From the NCBI RefSeq assembly GCF_032248455.1, contig NZ_JAVTTP010000001.1, positions 3,570,001 to 3,634,000 of the forward strand: a stretch of DNA of 64,000 nt, written 5' to 3'. The notes beneath the pieces are model-generated. The model did not search any database. It was not told where the DNA came from and saw nothing but the letters and a program-made list of their open reading frames with translations. Position 1 is the stretch's first letter. The number at the start of each line of letters is the position of its first letter. Below, in pieces: positions 35,028-42,940 of this stretch. The translations under genes and the position numbers were made by a program. The DNA comes from Pricia mediterranea (GTDB lineage Bacteria > Bacteroidota > Bacteroidia > Flavobacteriales > Flavobacteriaceae).

Positions 35028-35510
35028 TTAGCTGTTGGTTTTTTCGTTTTTGATTTCCGGATCCCCGTCGTTTTCTTCCGGCTGGTTGCGTGTACCGTAA
35101 AAATATAAAGAGTGCGTATTGATTTTGATGTCGAACACTTCTTCGATTGTTTTTTTAATGGATTGAATGCGGGGATCGCAAAACTCGACTACCTCTCCGG
35201 TGTCGGTCAAGATGACATGATCGTGCTGGCGGTCGAAATACGACTTTTCGTACTGTGCCTGGTTCTTGCCGAACTGGTGCTTGCGTACCAATTTGCAGTC
35301 CAAAAGAAGTTCTATGGTGTTGTAGAGCGTAGCTCGGCTGACCCGATAGTTTTTGTTTTTCATGCCGATGTAGAGCGATTCGATATCGAAATGCTCGTCA
35401 CTATCGTAAATCTCTTGTAGGATGGCATAGCGTTCGGGCGTCTTCCGATGCCCGTTTTCCTCCAAAAAAGTGGTAAAAACGTTCTTGACGATTTCCTGAT
35501 TTTTGTTCAT
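35028..35510 (-). CDS. Fur family transcriptional regulator
   Basis: 160 residues from the ATG at 35510 (MNKNQEIV); 35516 is an equally possible start. The winged-helix DNA-binding half has [18 protein letters not shown] and [19 protein letters not shown]. The metal/dimer half keeps [24 protein letters not shown]. The usual CxxC structural zinc pair just after HDH is replaced by TDTG, so one zinc site is absent or differently built. Fur-type proteins sense iron, zinc or peroxide. The gene lies between rel and purA on one strand with its own -7 motif. Confidence 0.85.
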   Translation of the reverse strand: MNKNQEIVKNVFTTFLEENGHRKTPERYAILQEIYDSDEHFDIESLYIGMKNKNYRVSRATLYNTIELLLDCKLVRKHQFGKNQAQYEKSYFDRQHDHVILTDTGEVVEFCDPRIQSIKKTIEEVFDIKINTHSLYFYGTRNQPEENDGDPEIKNEKTNS

Positions 35511-35538
35511 TGCCATAACAGGGATGCTTCTGGGCCAA

Positions 35539-35546
35539 CAAAGGTA
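35539..35546 (-). promoter_or_regulatory. -7 promoter element of the fur-type gene
   Basis: The minus strand reads TACCTTTG, 22 or 28 nt before the two candidate ATGs. It lies downstream of the longest in-frame start (35618), which makes that long form unlikely. Confidence 0.5.
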
Positions 35547-35637
35547 CAGTTCTTTTTCATACCTCGGATATAAACCCAAATACAAACTTAATATCTGGTT
35601 GAAATGGCATCCGGACACCTATTCGTCTACCGTCTTC

Positions 35638-37842
35638 TCATAGTCTACTCACCTTATCGATTCCGTGGATTTTCTTTAGGTTGGCTATCAATTTTTTTAG
35701 AATGCTCTTGTTTTTGACCACTACGGTGATCTTGCCGGTAAAAGTGCCGCCATCGGTGCTAAAATTCAGGTTTCGCATGTTGACGTGCATCTCATCGGAA
35801 ATGATGTCGGTAATCTCATTGATGAGTCCCAAATTATCGATACCCGTAAGCTGCAGCTCGGACCTGAATTCCTGTTGGGTCGAATCTATCCATTTGGCAC
35901 TGATAATACGATAAGCATAGTTCGACTGGAGCTGTATCGCATTGGGACAGTTTTTTTTGTGCACTTTTATACCCTCGTTCACACTGACAAAGCCGAAAAC
36001 GGGATCGCCGGGAATGGGGTTACAGCATTGCGATAGTTTATAATCCAACTTTTCCTCTTCTTGGCCGAAGACGAGCATGTCGTATTTTGAGGTTATCTCG
36101 TCTTTATCGATATCCTGCGGGGTCGGGGTACGCCTTATCTTGTTTTTGAAAAAACTGATGAACGCATTGTTATACGACGAGGCAAAATCTTTGATCATCT
36201 GGTTGTCGATCGATCCCGTACCGATCCGATAAAAAAGGTCTAGGCTGGTCTTTAGCTTAAAAAAGACCACCATTTTATTGACGGAGTCTTCGTTCAGCGT
36301 GATTTTTTGGGACTTCAATTTTCTGCGTAGGATTTCCTTGCCTTCCTCGGCGGTGGATTTTTTCTCTTCCCGTAAAGAGGATTTTATCTTGGACCTTGCC
36401 CTGGCAGTAGTGGCATAGTCCAGCCAGTTCTGGTTGGGCCTCGCCTGCTCCGAGGTCATGATCTCGACCTGGTCCCCGCTTTTGAGGGTAGTATTCAAGG
36501 GTACGAGTTTACCGTTCACCTTGGCCCCGCGGGTGCTCATACCCACTTCGGTATGAATATGAAAGGCAAAATCTAGGGGGGTTGCACCCTTGGGTAGGGA
36601 TTTCAGCTCGCCTTGGGGGGTGAATACGAAAATTTCTTTGGAGTACAGGTTCAGTTTGAATTCCTCGACGAAGTCTACCGCATTCGTATTCGAGTTTTCC
36701 ATGGCTTCCTGCAACCTGTTCAGCCAGACTTCGATACCCATCTCCTTTTGTTCGCCGTGCTTGTACTTAAAGTGTGCGGCATAGCCTTTTTCGGCGATCT
36801 CGTGCATCCGCTCGCTGCGGATCTGAACCTCTACCCAACGGCCCTTTGGACCCATGACCGTAATGTGCAGCGCTTCGTATCCGGTAGATTTTGGAGAGGA
36901 TATCCAATCCCTCAGCCGTACGGGGTTTGGAGTGAAGTGATCGGTAACGATGGAATAGATCTTCCAAGCCAGGAATTTCTCGTTCTGTCGGTCAGATCTG
37001 TAAATAATGCGCAAGGCAAATTTATCGTAAATCTCGTTGAACGAGACGTTCTGGGCCTTCATCTTCCGGCGGATGGAGTAGATGGATTTCATGCGCCCCT
37101 TAATGGTATAGTTAAGGCCTTCTTCTTTCAGGGATTTGTCGATAATGTCCGAAAATGCGTCGATGTAAGACTGCTGCTCCTCCTTTGAGTCCTCAATTTT
37201 GTTCTTGATGTCACGATACACACTGGGCTCGGTGTACTTGAGGCTGAGATCTTCGAGCTCGGTCTTAATATTATAGAGGCCTATCCGGTGGGCCAAGGGG
37301 GCGTAAATATAAAGGGTTTCAGACGCCATTTGAACCTGTTTATGCTCGGGCATAGCGTCCATAGTGAGCATGTTGTGGTAGCGGTCCGCAATTTTGATAA
37401 TAATAACTCGGACATCGTCGTGCAGGGTGAGCAGCATTTTCCGAAAATTCTCGGCCTGTTGCGAGGTACTCATATCCTTTTTCAGGTGGGCGATTTTCGT
37501 GAGTCCGTCAACGATCCGCGCTATAGTTTCCCCGAACATGCGCTCGATATCGTCCAAGGTGTATTCCGTGTCCTCGACCACGTCGTGAAGTAGGGCAGAG
37601 GCTATTGAGGTGGCATCGAGTCCGATTTCGGAAGCCACGATCCGGGCCACGGCAATAGGATGGAAGACGTAAGCTTCTCCCGATTTACGGCGCTGTTCCT
37701 TATGTCCATCGACCGCAACCTCAAAGGCGGCGCGTATCAGTTTTTTGTCATCATCGGACAAGTGTTGGTAGCTGATACGAAGCAATTCCTTGTATTGCTT
37801 GGCAATCTCTTTGTTTTCCAATTCTAGTGCTGCCTGTGTCAT
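35638..37842 (-). CDS. RelA/SpoT family bifunctional (p)ppGpp synthetase/hydrolase
   Basis: 734 residues in canonical Rel order: HD hydrolase (ALLHDVVEDTEYTLDDI, about residue 85), synthetase domain (YEALHITVMGPKGRWVEVQIR, about residue 335), TGS domain (IFVFTPQGELKSLPKGATPLDFAF), zinc-finger-like region with CCNPIPGD, and C-terminal ACT domain. Both catalytic halves keep their motifs, so it should make and degrade the alarmone of the stringent response. It lies upstream of a Fur-type regulator and purA, an enzyme whose GTP use ppGpp is known to curb. A G9 tract and a dyad precede it. Confidence 0.95.
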   Translation of the reverse strand: MTQAALELENKEIAKQYKELLRISYQHLSDDDKKLIRAAFEVAVDGHKEQRRKSGEAYVFHPIAVARIVASEIGLDATSIASALLHDVVEDTEYTLDDIERMFGETIARIVDGLTKIAHLKKDMSTSQQAENFRKMLLTLHDDVRVIIIKIADRYHNMLTMDAMPEHKQVQMASETLYIYAPLAHRIGLYNIKTELEDLSLKYTEPSVYRDIKNKIEDSKEEQQSYIDAFSDIIDKSLKEEGLNYTIKGRMKSIYSIRRKMKAQNVSFNEIYDKFALRIIYRSDRQNEKFLAWKIYSIVTDHFTPNPVRLRDWISSPKSTGYEALHITVMGPKGRWVEVQIRSERMHEIAEKGYAAHFKYKHGEQKEMGIEVWLNRLQEAMENSNTNAVDFVEEFKLNLYSKEIFVFTPQGELKSLPKGATPLDFAFHIHTEVGMSTRGAKVNGKLVPLNTTLKSGDQVEIMTSEQARPNQNWLDYATTARARSKIKSSLREEKKSTAEEGKEILRRKLKSQKITLNEDSVNKMVVFFKLKTSLDLFYRIGTGSIDNQMIKDFASSYNNAFISFFKNKIRRTPTPQDIDKDEITSKYDMLVFGQEEEKLDYKLSQCCNPIPGDPVFGFVSVNEGIKVHKKNCPNAIQLQSNYAYRIISAKWIDSTQQEFRSELQLTGIDNLGLINEITDIISDEMHVNMRNLNFSTDGGTFTGKITVVVKNKSILKKLIANLKKIHGIDKVSRL

Positions 37843-37864
37843 TTGCGCAAGTTCTACCTCTAAA

Positions 37865-37916
37865 GTACCATAATCTTAATTGGTACACAACAAAAAGTAT
37901 GCCCGGTGGGGGGGGG
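37865..37916 (-). promoter_or_regulatory. Upstream region of rel: dyad, -7-like motif and G9 homopolymer tract
   Basis: Reading towards rel on the minus strand: TTTA, a run of nine C (G9 on plus, 37908-37916), then TACTTTTTG (37891-37899; one base longer than TAnnTTTG), then the inverted repeat gtacca-N10-tggtac (37865-37886), 22 nt before the ATG. If TTTA and TACTTTTTG are the -33 and -7 boxes, the G tract lies in the spacer. The promoter assignment is tentative. Confidence 0.35.
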
Positions 37917-38097
37917 TAAACTTTTTAGCTAAAAGAAAGATACTACCATTATTTCTTTGAAACAGAACTATCGCCATTGAACCTGATCAAAAGACGAAAG
38001 GAAGAAGGAACCATGATAGCGCTATGCTCAAGGGTGTTTTTTGGCATTGGATCGAATTTTGGATGTTCCCGAAAGTGTATGCGTCTTTCTTCCTTCC

Positions 38098-39327
38098 TCA
38101 TTCCGTTTTGAGGTTCCTGATCCTGGCAATGAGGGGCGGATGGGAATAGTGCACGAACACATAGGCGGGATGCGGGGTAAGATTGCTCAAACTATTTTTC
38201 GAAAGTTTTTTTAAGGATGTGATCAAAGGGGATGCCGCGTACGTATTTTTGGCATAATCATCGGCCTGGTACTCGAATTTACGGGAAAGGTGGTTCATGA
38301 GCAGTCCCGTTACCTCTGAAATGGGACTGTATAGGATGCCAAACCCGATCAATGCGGCATGAAAACTGGGCCGGGAGACGCCAATAGCATGCGATACTTC
38401 GGGATGGTTGATAAAAAGGGATAAAATAAAAAATGTGACGCCCGTCAGTAAAATGGATGCAATGAGGTTAAAGACGATATGGTTTCTTTTGTAATGGCCC
38501 ACTTCATGGGCGAGTACCGCTACGATTTCTTCTTCTTCCAAATCGTCTATAAGGGTGTCGTAGAGCGTAATCTTTTTCTCCTTGGCAAACCCCGAAAAAT
38601 AGGCATTGGCCTTCGTCGATCTCTTTGAGCCATCGATGACGAAGATACTTTGGAGCTCGAAACCGACGTTTTGCGCGTAGTTCTCTATTTTAGTCCTTAG
38701 ACTGCCCATGTCCAATGGGGTGAGGGTGTTGAACAGGGGCACGATCAACCTGCTATAGAAAAGGTTCATAAATACGGTAAACACCGCCACCAGTATCCAG
38801 GCGTATATCCAGAAATTGCTGCCCGCCCATTCGAAAAACCAGATGATCAGGGCCAATAGCCCCCCGCCGATCACCGCCATCATGAGCCATCCCTTTACTT
38901 TATCCATAAAAAAAGTGCCCTTGGTCGTTTTATTAAAGCCAAACTTTTCCTCGATGACGAAGGTGGAGTAATAGGAGAACGGTAAGGTCACGATATCGCT
39001 GCCGATCAGAATGATGCCAAAAAACGCCAAGGCCATAAGTATAGGATTGTCGGTGACATCCCGAGCAATTTGATCTACCCATTCGAAGCCGCCGAAAATT
39101 AAGAACCCCAGGGTCAGAAGCAGCGAAAAGGTCGAGGTAAGTAGCCCAAAGCGATAGTTGGCTTTCTTATAGGCCTGGGATTTTTCATATTCCTCCGAAT
39201 TGAAAACGTCGTCCAATTCTTCCGGCACCGGATCTCCGTAACGTTTTGCGTTGAGGTAATCCAATCCGGTTTCCACGAGGTACTGCAAAATCAGAATAAG
39301 GATGATGATGTAGAAAAGGGTGTTCAA
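38098..39327 (-). CDS. M48 family metallopeptidase (CAAX protease Ste24 type)
   Basis: 409 residues from a TTG start at 39327; no ATG lies near the N-terminus. Membrane helices occur at the start and in three further hydrophobic regions. The zinc motif VLAHEVGHYKRNH is at about residue 278, with the third ligand Glu in SRKFEYQADDYAK. The N-terminal peptidase_M48_N region (TLPFSYYSTFVIEEKFGFNKTT) is typical of Ste24 proteins. In bacteria these are inner-membrane proteases with presumed protein-quality-control roles. The gene follows the TrmH-type gene across a heptamer repeat array. Confidence 0.9.
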   Translation of the reverse strand: MNTLFYIIILILILQYLVETGLDYLNAKRYGDPVPEELDDVFNSEEYEKSQAYKKANYRFGLLTSTFSLLLTLGFLIFGGFEWVDQIARDVTDNPILMALAFFGIILIGSDIVTLPFSYYSTFVIEEKFGFNKTTKGTFFMDKVKGWLMMAVIGGGLLALIIWFFEWAGSNFWIYAWILVAVFTVFMNLFYSRLIVPLFNTLTPLDMGSLRTKIENYAQNVGFELQSIFVIDGSKRSTKANAYFSGFAKEKKITLYDTLIDDLEEEEIVAVLAHEVGHYKRNHIVFNLIASILLTGVTFFILSLFINHPEVSHAIGVSRPSFHAALIGFGILYSPISEVTGLLMNHLSRKFEYQADDYAKNTYAASPLITSLKKLSKNSLSNLTPHPAYVFVHYSHPPLIARIRNLKTE

Positions 39328-39382
39328 ATTTTTAGTTTAAGTGTTCATAGGATTTTGGTTCTGCATTTTTTTTGCTTTTTTC

Positions 39383-39494
39383 GTCTAATGTCTAATGTCT
39401 AATGTCTAATGTCTAATGTCTAATGTCTAATGTCTAATGTCTAATGTCTAATGTCTAATGTCTAACGTCTAACGTCTAACGTCTAACGTCTAAC
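39383..39494 (+). repeat. Perfect 7-bp tandem repeat, 16 units, overlapping the 3' end of a gene
   Basis: Eleven units of gtctaat (39383-39459) are followed by five of gtctaac (39460-39494), with no interruption. On the minus strand, units at the right end encode the last residues and stop codon (tag) of the TrmH-type methyltransferase. The unit is far too short for CRISPR, and the array has no spacers. Confidence 0.95.
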
Positions 39495-40307
39495 ACGTAA
39501 CTCCCCCCGCTGCCGTTTGGCCTCAAAGATAAGGATCGCGGCGGAGACCGATACGTTCATGGAGTCGATTTCCCCGGCCATGGGGATAATAATATTTTGA
39601 TCGGAATTATCGAGCCATTCCCGGGAGAGTCCCGTTGCCTCCGTACCGACTACAATGGCGGAAGCTGCATTAAAATCTACTTCCGTGTAGGTTGTCGAGG
39701 CCGCTAAGTCGGCGCAATAACATGTAATGTCGGCGCGCTTTAAAAAGGATATGATTTCGGATGTGCTTCCCACTGCGATGTTGTTCGTGAAAATACAGCC
39801 GACACTAGAGCGGATGGTATTGGGGTTGTAGAGGTCGGTCTTCGGATTGGCGATTAGGATCGCATCAAGGCCGGCGGCATCCGCGGTACGGAGCAGGGCC
39901 CCGATATTTCCCGGCTTTTCGGGCGCCTCCGCAATCAGGATCAATGGATTTCGGGTTGCTAAGGAAAGCGTTTCAAGGGAATGGGATTTGTCGTGGACCA
40001 AGGCCAGTACCCCTTCCGTTGTCTTTCGATAAGCAAGCTTCCCATAGACCTCCTTGCTGAGTCTCACGATTTGTGGAGGGGTCTCAAAGGCTTCCGTCAG
40101 CTTGCGGATTTTATCTTCGGAAACCATCCCATCCTGAAATAAAATGGTATCCAAGAAGTAGTTGCCTTTGACCGCCAACTGCAGCTCCCGCAATCCCTCC
40201 AGTACAAAAAGTCCCGTTTTTTTCCGTTCCCTCGACTTGTTCTGCAAGACCCCTATTTTTTTGACCAACGGGTTCTGTAGACTCTGGATCTCTTTCATTT
40301 CAAACAT
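39483..40307 (-). CDS. TrmH/SpoU family RNA 2'-O-methyltransferase
   Basis: 274 residues. The N-terminal substrate-binding region (SLQNPLVKKIGVLQNKSRERKKTGLFVLEG) is followed by a SPOUT knot domain with PEKPGNIGALLRTADAAG, the SAM-binding loop IVVGTEATGLSREW and IPMAGEIDSMNVSVSAAI. The family methylates a ribose in tRNA or 23S rRNA. The final Arg-Arg and stop codon derive from a heptamer array, so the original C-terminus has been replaced or trimmed. A start at 40298 is also possible, because the -7 motif is only 4 nt before 40307. Confidence 0.9.
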   Translation of the reverse strand: MFEMKEIQSLQNPLVKKIGVLQNKSRERKKTGLFVLEGLRELQLAVKGNYFLDTILFQDGMVSEDKIRKLTEAFETPPQIVRLSKEVYGKLAYRKTTEGVLALVHDKSHSLETLSLATRNPLILIAEAPEKPGNIGALLRTADAAGLDAILIANPKTDLYNPNTIRSSVGCIFTNNIAVGSTSEIISFLKRADITCYCADLAASTTYTEVDFNAASAIVVGTEATGLSREWLDNSDQNIIIPMAGEIDSMNVSVSAAILIFEAKRQRGELRVRR

Positions 40308-40311
40308 CCTA

Positions 40312-40319
40312 CAAATGTA
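40312..40319 (-). promoter_or_regulatory. -7 promoter element of the TrmH-type gene
   Basis: The minus strand reads TACATTTG, four bases before the ATG at 40307. This implies a leaderless message, or use of the second ATG nine bases later. Confidence 0.5.
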
Positions 40320-40458
40320 AGTAAAACGGTGAAAGCCTGATCGGGGGAGGTGTTTTTCAATATAACGTCTTTTAATTTACGGCAGATGCGGGCAAACGCC
40401 CTAATCAACGAATGGAATTGTATTGTATATGGCGTATCGTTTTATTTTAAGTAACTTG

Positions 40459-40466
40459 TATCTTTG
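40459..40466 (+). promoter_or_regulatory. -7 promoter element of the molybdenum cofactor operon
   Basis: TATCTTTG, 22 nt before the moaD ATG at 40489. It lies inside the longer frame starting at 40423, which supports the shorter MoaD of standard length. Confidence 0.55.
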
Positions 40467-40488
40467 TAAATCTAATCGCGCAGGGATT

Positions 40489-40731
40489 ATGGAATTATTG
40501 ATGTTTGGAGTCGCCAAGGACATCGTAGGGCAAAGTTCTTTTCGTTTTGACGAAGGGGACATTATCCCTAAATCGGTATCGGAATTGAAGGATAAATTAA
40601 AGGCAACGTTCCCCGAATTTAAGAAGCTCTCTTCTTTGGCCGTAGCGGTAAACAACGAGTACGCCGAAGAAAATGAGGTGTTGAAGGAAGGGGATGAAAT
40701 TGCGATAATTCCACCCGTAAGCGGCGGTTAA
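40489..40731 (+). CDS. moaD: Molybdopterin synthase sulfur carrier subunit MoaD
   Basis: 80 residues from the ATG at 40489, the family length; the frame upstream to 40423 is non-conserved and contains the -7 motif. It is a ubiquitin-like fold ending in IIPPVSGG, whose C-terminal Gly-Gly is adenylated and then thiocarboxylated to donate sulphur to the pterin. It is the first gene of a seven-gene plus-strand run. moaE starts 15 bp later, and the activating E1-like enzyme is four genes downstream of moaE. Confidence 0.9.
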   Translation: MELLMFGVAKDIVGQSSFRFDEGDIIPKSVSELKDKLKATFPEFKKLSSLAVAVNNEYAEENEVLKEGDEIAIIPPVSGG

Positions 40732-40746
40732 CAGAGCGATGAATAT

Positions 40747-41187
40747 ATGGCCGTGAAGAAGAACCTAAAAGGAAATACAGTTGTAGAGATTGTCGATGTA
40801 CTCAATACCTCCGACGTTTTTAAGGAGCTTTCGCATCCCCATAGCGGTGGTAGCTGTGTTTTCGTGGGAACGGTTCGGGGATTTACCAAAAACGAACAGG
40901 TGCTGTCGCTGGAATTCGAGGCGTATAAGGCCATGGCCATTATCGAAATGGAAAAGATTGCCCGTGAGGCTTCCGAAAAATGGGCATTGAACCAGGTCAT
41001 TGTCCGCCATGCGGTCGGAACGAAGCAAATCGAGGATCCTGTGGTCGTGGTGGGGGCTTCCTCCGCGCATCGGGATGACTGTTTTGAGGCCTGTCGCTAT
41101 TTGATCGATATCCTTAAAGAACGTGTGCCCATTTGGAAAAAGGAACGGTTTAAGAATAAATCCGTCTGGGTTTCGGCGCATCCTTGA
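40747..41187 (+). CDS. moaE: Molybdopterin synthase catalytic subunit MoaE
   Basis: 146 residues. GGSCVFVGTVRGFTKNEQVLSLEFEAYKAMA and VGASSAHRDDCFEACRYLID, ending with VPIWKKERFKNKSVWV (catalytic Lys region), match MoaE throughout. Together with MoaD it converts cyclic pyranopterin monophosphate to molybdopterin. The gene ends just before a heptamer repeat that begins 3 bp after its stop. Length and motifs are normal. Confidence 0.93.
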   Translation: MAVKKNLKGNTVVEIVDVLNTSDVFKELSHPHSGGSCVFVGTVRGFTKNEQVLSLEFEAYKAMAIIEMEKIAREASEKWALNQVIVRHAVGTKQIEDPVVVVGASSAHRDDCFEACRYLIDILKERVPIWKKERFKNKSVWVSAHP

Positions 41188-41190
41188 TAG

Positions 41191-41239
41191 TACTAAGTAC
41201 TAAGTATTAAGTATTGAGTACAAAGAGCCAAGAGTCATG
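41191..41239 (+). repeat. Degenerate heptamer repeat (TACTAAG), seven units, between moaE and moaA
   Basis: Units in register: tactaag, tactaag, tattaag, tattgag, tacaaag, agccaag, agtcatg. They start 3 bp after the moaE stop and become less alike with distance. Confidence 0.7.
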
Positions 41240-41266
41240 ACAAAAACTGGAGCCGGTTGCTGAAAA

Positions 41267-41298
41267 CCGTAAACTAATAAATCCATAAACTAATAAAC
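41267..41298 (-). repeat. Octamer repeat (GTTTATTA/GTTTATGG), four units, before moaA
   Basis: On the minus strand: gtttatta, gtttatgg, atttatta, gtttacgg. This belongs to the same octamer family as 26474-26497 but is inverted. It ends 6 bp before the GTG start of moaA. Confidence 0.65.
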
Positions 41299-41304
41299 TC
41301 AAAA

Positions 41305-42288
41305 GTGCTGATAGATAATCACAACAGAAGAATTAACTACCTGCGATTGGCGGTTACCGACCGATGTAATCTGCGGTGCAATTACTGTATGCCCGCCGAG
41401 GGGATAGATTTCGCGAGTAACGATCGGCTTTTTACCATTGACGAGCTCGCGCGGTTAAGTGAGATTCTCGTATCCCAGGGCATCGATAAAATCCGGATTA
41501 CCGGGGGCGAGCCCTTCGTGCGCAAAGACCTGATGGTCTTGCTGCGCCGACTCTCTAAAATGGAGGGACTGAACGACATTTCAGTGACTACCAATGCCAC
41601 GATTATCGGAAAGTATATCGATGAGCTCAAGGAACTCGGCATCCTGAACATCAATGTCAGTATGGATGCCATTAACCGTGGGACTTTTGAAAAGATTACC
41701 CGACGGGACCAATACGATACGGTACACAACAATATCATCCGATTGATTACGGAAGGGTTTAACGTGCGTATCAATTTTATCGCCTTGCAGGGCCAGAATA
41801 CCGAAGATATTTTACCGATGTTGGAGCTGATCGAGCACTACGACGTCTCGGTCCGTTTTTTGGAGGAAATGCCCTTTAACGGAGGCAGTAAAAAATTTGA
41901 TAGTATTGCGTGGGATTATAAAAGGATATTGGCCCATATTAAGGAGGCCCATCCAGATTACTATAAGTTGGAATCTCCCAAAACATCGACCTCGATCAAT
42001 TATAGGATTCCCGGTTTCAAAGGAAGTTTTGGCGTGATTCCCTCGTTCAGCCGTACTTTTTGCGGCAGCTGTAACCGGCTGCGTATTTCTGCGACGGGTG
42101 ATGTAATTACCTGCCTCTATGCCCAACCAAGTATGAACATACGGGAAATCATGCGAAGTGAAAACTCCGAAGAAAAGGTAAAGGAGCAGATTTTAAAGGC
42201 TATCGGTAGCCGGGCCAAAACCGGTTTTGAGGCGCAGGAGAAATATAAAGGGGTCTTTGATAATTCGATGACCTCGATCGGGGGATAG
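41305..42288 (+). CDS. moaA: GTP 3',8-cyclase MoaA
   Basis: 327 residues from a GTG start (no ATG nearby). The radical-SAM cluster is CNLRCNYC (CxxxCxxC, about residue 22), followed by the SAM-binding ITGGEPFVRKDL. The second 4Fe-4S site is FCGSCNRLRISATGDVITC (CxxC-x13-C). The C-terminus ends in SIGG, the double-Gly tail needed for catalysis in MoaA. It rearranges GTP to 3',8-cyclo-GTP, the first step of molybdenum cofactor synthesis. Repeat-filled spacers flank it on both sides within the operon. Confidence 0.95.
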   Translation: MLIDNHNRRINYLRLAVTDRCNLRCNYCMPAEGIDFASNDRLFTIDELARLSEILVSQGIDKIRITGGEPFVRKDLMVLLRRLSKMEGLNDISVTTNATIIGKYIDELKELGILNINVSMDAINRGTFEKITRRDQYDTVHNNIIRLITEGFNVRINFIALQGQNTEDILPMLELIEHYDVSVRFLEEMPFNGGSKKFDSIAWDYKRILAHIKEAHPDYYKLESPKTSTSINYRIPGFKGSFGVIPSFSRTFCGSCNRLRISATGDVITCLYAQPSMNIREIMRSENSEEKVKEQILKAIGSRAKTGFEAQEKYKGVFDNSMTSIGG

Positions 42289-42293
42289 GGATA

Positions 42294-42376
42294 GACTTGG
42301 GACTTGGGACTTGGGTGGCGAGATGAGCGTTGAGACGTGAGATGAACGTTGAGACGTGAGATGAGCGTTGAAATGA
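42294..42376 (+). repeat. Tandem repeats between moaA and moaC (7-bp and 19-bp units)
   Basis: Three perfect units of gacttgg (42294-42314) begin 5 bp after the moaA stop. Then gatgagcgttgagacgtga occurs at 42322-42340, again with one change at 42341-42359, and partially at 42360-42376. Further eroded copies (aaatgagaagtg, twice) fill the spacer to about 42420. Confidence 0.8.
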
Positions 42377-42460
42377 GAAGTGCGGAATGCAAAATGAGAA
42401 GTGGGCAATGAGAAGCGCTAAGTGCAATTTTGGAGAGGGAAATTTAAAATAGGAGACTGA

Positions 42461-42940
42461 ATGTCGGATAAAAAAAAACTTTCACACCTCGATGCTTCCG
42501 GAAACCCCGTCATGGTCGATGTCTCCGATAAAAAGGTGACCGCGCGAACCGCAATTGCGAGCGGACGGGTGGAGTTTCCATCGGAGGTGTTCGGTACCTT
42601 GTCGGAGCAGGATTTTTTGGGAAAGAAGGGAAGCATCATCCAAACTGCGGTGATTGCCGGGATACAAGCGGTCAAAAAGACCTCGGAGTTGATTCCCCTT
42701 TGCCATCAGATCAACCTGTCAAAGGTGCATATCGATATCCATCCGAAAGAAAACAGATTGGATATCCGTTGTACCGTAAAATGTAGCGAACGGACCGGGG
42801 TCGAAATGGAGGCCCTGACCGGGGTTTCGGTCAGTGCCCTTACGATTTACGACATGTGCAAGGCTTTGTCTCACGATATAAAAATTTCCGATATCCGATT
42901 GGAACGAAAAACAGGAGGAAAACATGATTATAGGGCCTAA
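42461..42940 (+). CDS. moaC: Cyclic pyranopterin monophosphate synthase MoaC
   Basis: 159 residues. SHLDASGNPVMVDVSDK at the start, then KKTSELIPLCHQINLSKV, GVEMEALTGVSVSALTIYDMCKA and ERKTGGKHD are the full MoaC signature, including the active-site Lys near the C-terminus. It converts 3',8-cyclo-GTP to cyclic pyranopterin monophosphate directly after MoaA. The end overlaps mobA by 17 bp, so translation is coupled. Confidence 0.95.
   Translation: MSDKKKLSHLDASGNPVMVDVSDKKVTARTAIASGRVEFPSEVFGTLSEQDFLGKKGSIIQTAVIAGIQAVKKTSELIPLCHQINLSKVHIDIHPKENRLDIRCTVKCSERTGVEMEALTGVSVSALTIYDMCKALSHDIKISDIRLERKTGGKHDYRA

Noticed and set aside
39383-39494. Possible CRISPR array
   Set aside because: The unit is 7 bp with no spacers and there are no cas genes; it is a simple tandem repeat.
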